Below, in pieces: positions 6,134 to 7,430 of a stretch of DNA of 7,430 nt. This stretch comes from Rhodospirillaceae bacterium (lineage in GTDB: Bacteria > Pseudomonadota > Alphaproteobacteria > Rhodospirillales > 2-02-FULL-58-16). The position numbers and the translations under genes are program-made. The number at the start of each line of letters is the position of its first letter. Positions within the stretch are counted from its first letter, which is position 1. The notes beneath the pieces are model-generated. The model searched no databases. It saw nothing but the letters and a program-made list of their open reading frames with translations, and was not told where the DNA came from. Where the stretch lies: assembly GCA_013349695.1 (NCBI GenBank), contig DUZD01000211.1, positions 1 through 7,430 on the forward strand. Reading direction: 5' to 3'.

Positions 6134-6667
6134 AACTGGGTCCGACTCAACGAGATCCGTGCGCGCCCCAGCGGCGTCCACCTTAAAGGCCCATATCCCA
6201 TGTAGCAGGAGGTGAACGGTGCCGAGCTTTTCACATGCTACTTCGCCTTTCTTGAACGCGGCGATCCATTTTTCACGGAACGCTTGGTCAACAACGACTG
6301 AACGTTGCAAATGGGCGAATGCTCGCTCCGAGCGAGCACGTATGACCTCTTGGACATCGGACAATATGAACGATATCTCCGTCTCAAAGGCACCAAGTAG
6401 AACCAGCGCTGCCCACACGCGTTTTTTTCGAGCGTCCCGCGAACCACTCGTATCAGTGATCAGGGTACTGGACTTCGTTACGAATTCATCGATGGAGGTA
6501 AGCGCCCCGAGCACGTCGTTCAGGCGCAAGCGTTTGCAGGCCAGGCGGAAACGTTCGGCGAGCAAATCGGCATAGATTCCGCTGCCCCGCAAACGGCTGG
6601 CGAAATCGCCGTCATAGAGCTTGCCGCCGTGACATACCCTCATAAATTCCGGGGACATCATACGCAT
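6110..6667 (-). CDS. Chimeric protein: radical SAM C-terminal fragment plus unknown helical domain
   Basis: This is a 185-residue frame. Residues ~9-50 (MRVCHGGKLYDGDFASRLRG then SGIYADLLAERFRLACKRLRLN) resemble the C-terminal segment of PA0069-family/spore photolyase-like radical SAM proteins (GGKxYDxxxxxRxxGxGxYAxxxxxRFxxAxxRLGLN). The CxxxCxxC cluster and the barrel that should precede it are absent. The usual short tail is replaced by ~135 residues I do not recognise. They are probably helical, with SGSRDARKKRVWAALVLLGA, ARSERAFAHLQRS and HLLLHGIWAFKVDAAGARTDL, and have only one Cys. TAA directly precedes ATG 6667, and AGGA lies 6 bp upstream, so initiation is possible. The first eight codons overlap a repeat also present at 7008-7028. 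It is upstream of rnhB, where the intact radical SAM gene is often found. It may be an expressed chimera or a gene remnant; no catalytic role for the first part is plausible. Confidence 0.55.
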   Translation of the reverse strand: MRMMSPEFMRVCHGGKLYDGDFASRLRGSGIYADLLAERFRLACKRLRLNDVLGALTSIDEFVTKSSTLITDTSGSRDARKKRVWAALVLLGAFETEISFILSDVQEVIRARSERAFAHLQRSVVVDQAFREKWIAAFKKGEVACEKLGTVHLLLHGIWAFKVDAAGARTDLVESDPVSLDTELS

Positions 6668-6679
6668 TTAGATTCCTAG
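6659..6679. repeat. Direct repeat, copy 1
   Basis: CATACGCATTTA is followed by GATTCCTAG here; at 7008-7028 the same 12-mer is followed by AATTCCTAC-like sequence with three mismatches in 21 positions. On the minus strand both copies read as a ribosome-binding-like TAGGAA, TAA, then ATGCGTATG. This copy supplies the start codon of the chimeric frame. Confidence 0.75.
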
Positions 6680-6687
6680 CTCCTCGA

Positions 6688-6781
6688 TCCGTGTTCATCG
6701 GTGGCTTGAATTTGGCGGTCTTGCCGCACAAATATGACGGTAGGCGGGAATCAACCACGGATGCACACCGATGAACACGGA
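6688..6781. repeat. 16-bp perfect inverted repeat, 62-bp spacer
   Basis: TCCGTGTTCATCGGTG (6688-6703) and CACCGATGAACACGGA (6766-6781) are exact reverse complements. CCACGGATG precedes the right arm. This GTGTTCATCxGTG/CCACGGATG word is one I know as a common intergenic repeat in environmental bacterial genomes (recalled, not searched). Confidence 0.85.
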
Positions 6782-6840
6782 CAAGGAAGGGAGCGCGTAA
6801 GGGAGTCCAGGGACGGCCACGATGATCGACAGGCCGGCAT

Positions 6841-6871
6841 CCGTCCTGCCCCCGCCTCCGCGGGGGGACGG
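6841..6871. repeat. GC-rich hairpin
   Basis: CCGTC and CCCCCGC pair with GCGGGGG and GACGG around the loop CTCC, with a 3-nt bulge (CTG) on the left side, for twelve base pairs in all. No T-tract is adjacent on either strand, so its role is open; it is probably an extragenic palindrome. Confidence 0.65.
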
Positions 6872-6920
6872 GAGCCGGACACCTTCTTGGTTTTTCGGGA
6901 CTGATAAAGCAGGCGTCTTG

Positions 6921-6958
6921 CCCTATATAGTGCCTGTATATTGAGGCATTATATGAGG
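6921..6958. repeat. Imperfect AT-rich inverted repeat
   Basis: CCCTATATAGTGCC (6921-6934) and GGCATTATATGAGG (6945-6958) match at 11 of 14 positions around the spacer TGTATATTGA. Its size and AT content in a GC-rich setting would suit an operator or promoter region. The only plus-strand frame right after it (ATG 6964) stops after 12 codons. Confidence 0.5.
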
Positions 6959-7007
6959 CGACCATGGCGGCTTACGTTGAATTCCTCGACCAGCAGTCGT
7001 GAGACAC

Positions 7008-7028
7008 CATACGCATTTAATTTCCTAC
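7008..7028. repeat. Direct repeat, copy 2
   Basis: This is the second copy of the 6659-6679 repeat, 349 bp away in the same orientation. On the minus strand it reads TAGGAAATTAAATGCGTATG; the frame from that ATG runs 14 codons to TAA and is not a gene. Similarity to copy 1 fades within about 10 bp on each side. Confidence 0.7.
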
Positions 7029-7356
7029 CGAGGAAATCGGAGGCAAGGTGAAAACGGTGGGTGAGGTGCGTCTGAATGGCGGGAGACTTGGCCAAATGGC
7101 CTTCCAAACGACATCAAACCACCAAAATCGGGGTTGTCGGGTGGTTGCGGATGAACGGAAATTCCCCAGGCGGTGAAATGTTGGTACACTCGCCGCGAGT
7201 TTTGAGCTATCAGGAGAATGTCGGTTCATATCACCCGCTCCGTCGCCGCCCGGGAAACAGTTAAGCCAAAAAAGTCATGAGTGCTTGGTTCTCATCTAGT
7301 GTTCCGTCTTATCTATAAAGTGCCCATACGATCGTTTTTCCCGTTTCCTCGGCAGG

Positions 7357-7403
7357 CTTGCGGGGAACCGTGGCGCCGGTGGCGCCGCGTAAGTCCCCGC
7401 AAG
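7357..7403. repeat. Large GC-rich compound hairpin
   Basis: The outer arms CTTGCGGGGA (7357-7366) and TCCCCGCAAG (7394-7403) are perfect. Inside, GGCGCC (7372-7377) and GGCGCC (7381-7386) pair around GGT. A second hairpin, CGATGC-TGGC-GCATCG, follows at 7413-7428. No T-tract follows. The structure sits at the window edge, so its full extent is unknown. Confidence 0.7.
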
Positions 7404-7430
7404 GCGCGCCGTCGATGCTGGCGCATCGTC

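Larger units (their letters stand above)
6668..7430. other. Repeat-rich region without a convincing gene
   Basis: More than 760 bp contain no recognisable protein-coding gene on either strand. Frames of 60-117 codons are present but look like chance or antisense frames: odd composition, no known motifs, and repeats translated as protein. A GTG at 7048 with GGAGG 5 bp upstream opens a 42-codon plus-strand frame ending at 7176 (KTVGEVRLNGGRLGQMAF..), unrecognised. The region's main content is repeats and hairpins, listed separately. Confidence 0.55.

Noticed and set aside
6320..6338. 8-bp-stem palindrome TGCTCGCT-CCG-AGCGAGCA
   Set aside because: Lies inside the chimeric coding frame (RARSER codons) and is explained by codon content.
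6612..6965. Minus-strand frame of 117 codons
   Set aside because: Translates known-type repeats (VRVHRCASVVDSRL) and GC hairpins; overlaps the chimeric frame; no domain.
6964..7002. Twelve-codon frame MAAYVEFLDQQS after the AT-rich inverted repeat
   Set aside because: Too short, with only a weak upstream GAGG; nothing supports expression.
6659..7430. CRISPR array or integron attC sites
   Set aside because: Repeats occur only twice or as inverted pairs with irregular spacing; no regular repeat-spacer pattern and no attC core sites seen.

Overview
The window looks like part of an alphaproteobacterial chromosome, most likely Rhodospirillales-like. The evidence is high GC in the coding regions, an rnhB gene lying next to a piece of a PA0069-type radical SAM gene, and large PilJ/PAS hybrid kinases paired with an EAL-type response regulator. 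It also carries an extragenic palindrome whose core (ATTGCCGGG..CCCGGCAAT) is common in that class. The taxonomic call is inference; no rRNA or tRNA gene is present.

Layout. (1) 1-767, minus strand: a gene running off the left edge for an exported or membrane-anchored protein with an ankyrin-like segment and a long Pro/Ala-rich tail. (2) 768-1409: a non-coding stretch with a probable transposase N-terminal remnant (1035-1190) and a perfect 25-bp-arm palindrome (1333-1387). (3) 1410-4741, plus strand: one very large hybrid sensor histidine kinase gene (TM-PilJ-TM-TM-second sensor-TM-PAS-HisKA-HATPase-REC-hemerythrin-like), broken twice. There is an in-frame TAG at 2196-2198 and a -1 frame change at an A7G tract (4581-4588). 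(4) 4764-5177: a short response regulator in which the first two thirds of a receiver domain is joined in frame to the last ~47 residues of an EAL domain, consistent with a large internal deletion. (5) 5260-5874, minus strand: an intact rnhB (RNase HII). (6) 6110-6667, minus strand: a chimeric reading frame whose first ~50 residues resemble the C-terminal end of a PA0069-family radical SAM protein and whose remainder is unrecognised. (7) 6668-7430: non-coding and rich in direct repeats, inverted repeats and GC hairpins.

How the genes relate. The kinase and the REC/EAL regulator are 22 bp apart and co-oriented, so they look like a sensor-to-c-di-GMP two-component pair. Both are damaged: amber plus frameshift in the kinase, and loss of the EAL catalytic core and the receiver lysine in the regulator. 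Two of the usual seven metal ligands of the hemerythrin-like module are also replaced. The simplest reading is a signalling locus in decay, flanked by repeat and mobile-element debris. Stop-codon readthrough and -1 frameshifting at the A7G tract are testable alternatives. rnhB is the only clearly intact housekeeping gene in the window.
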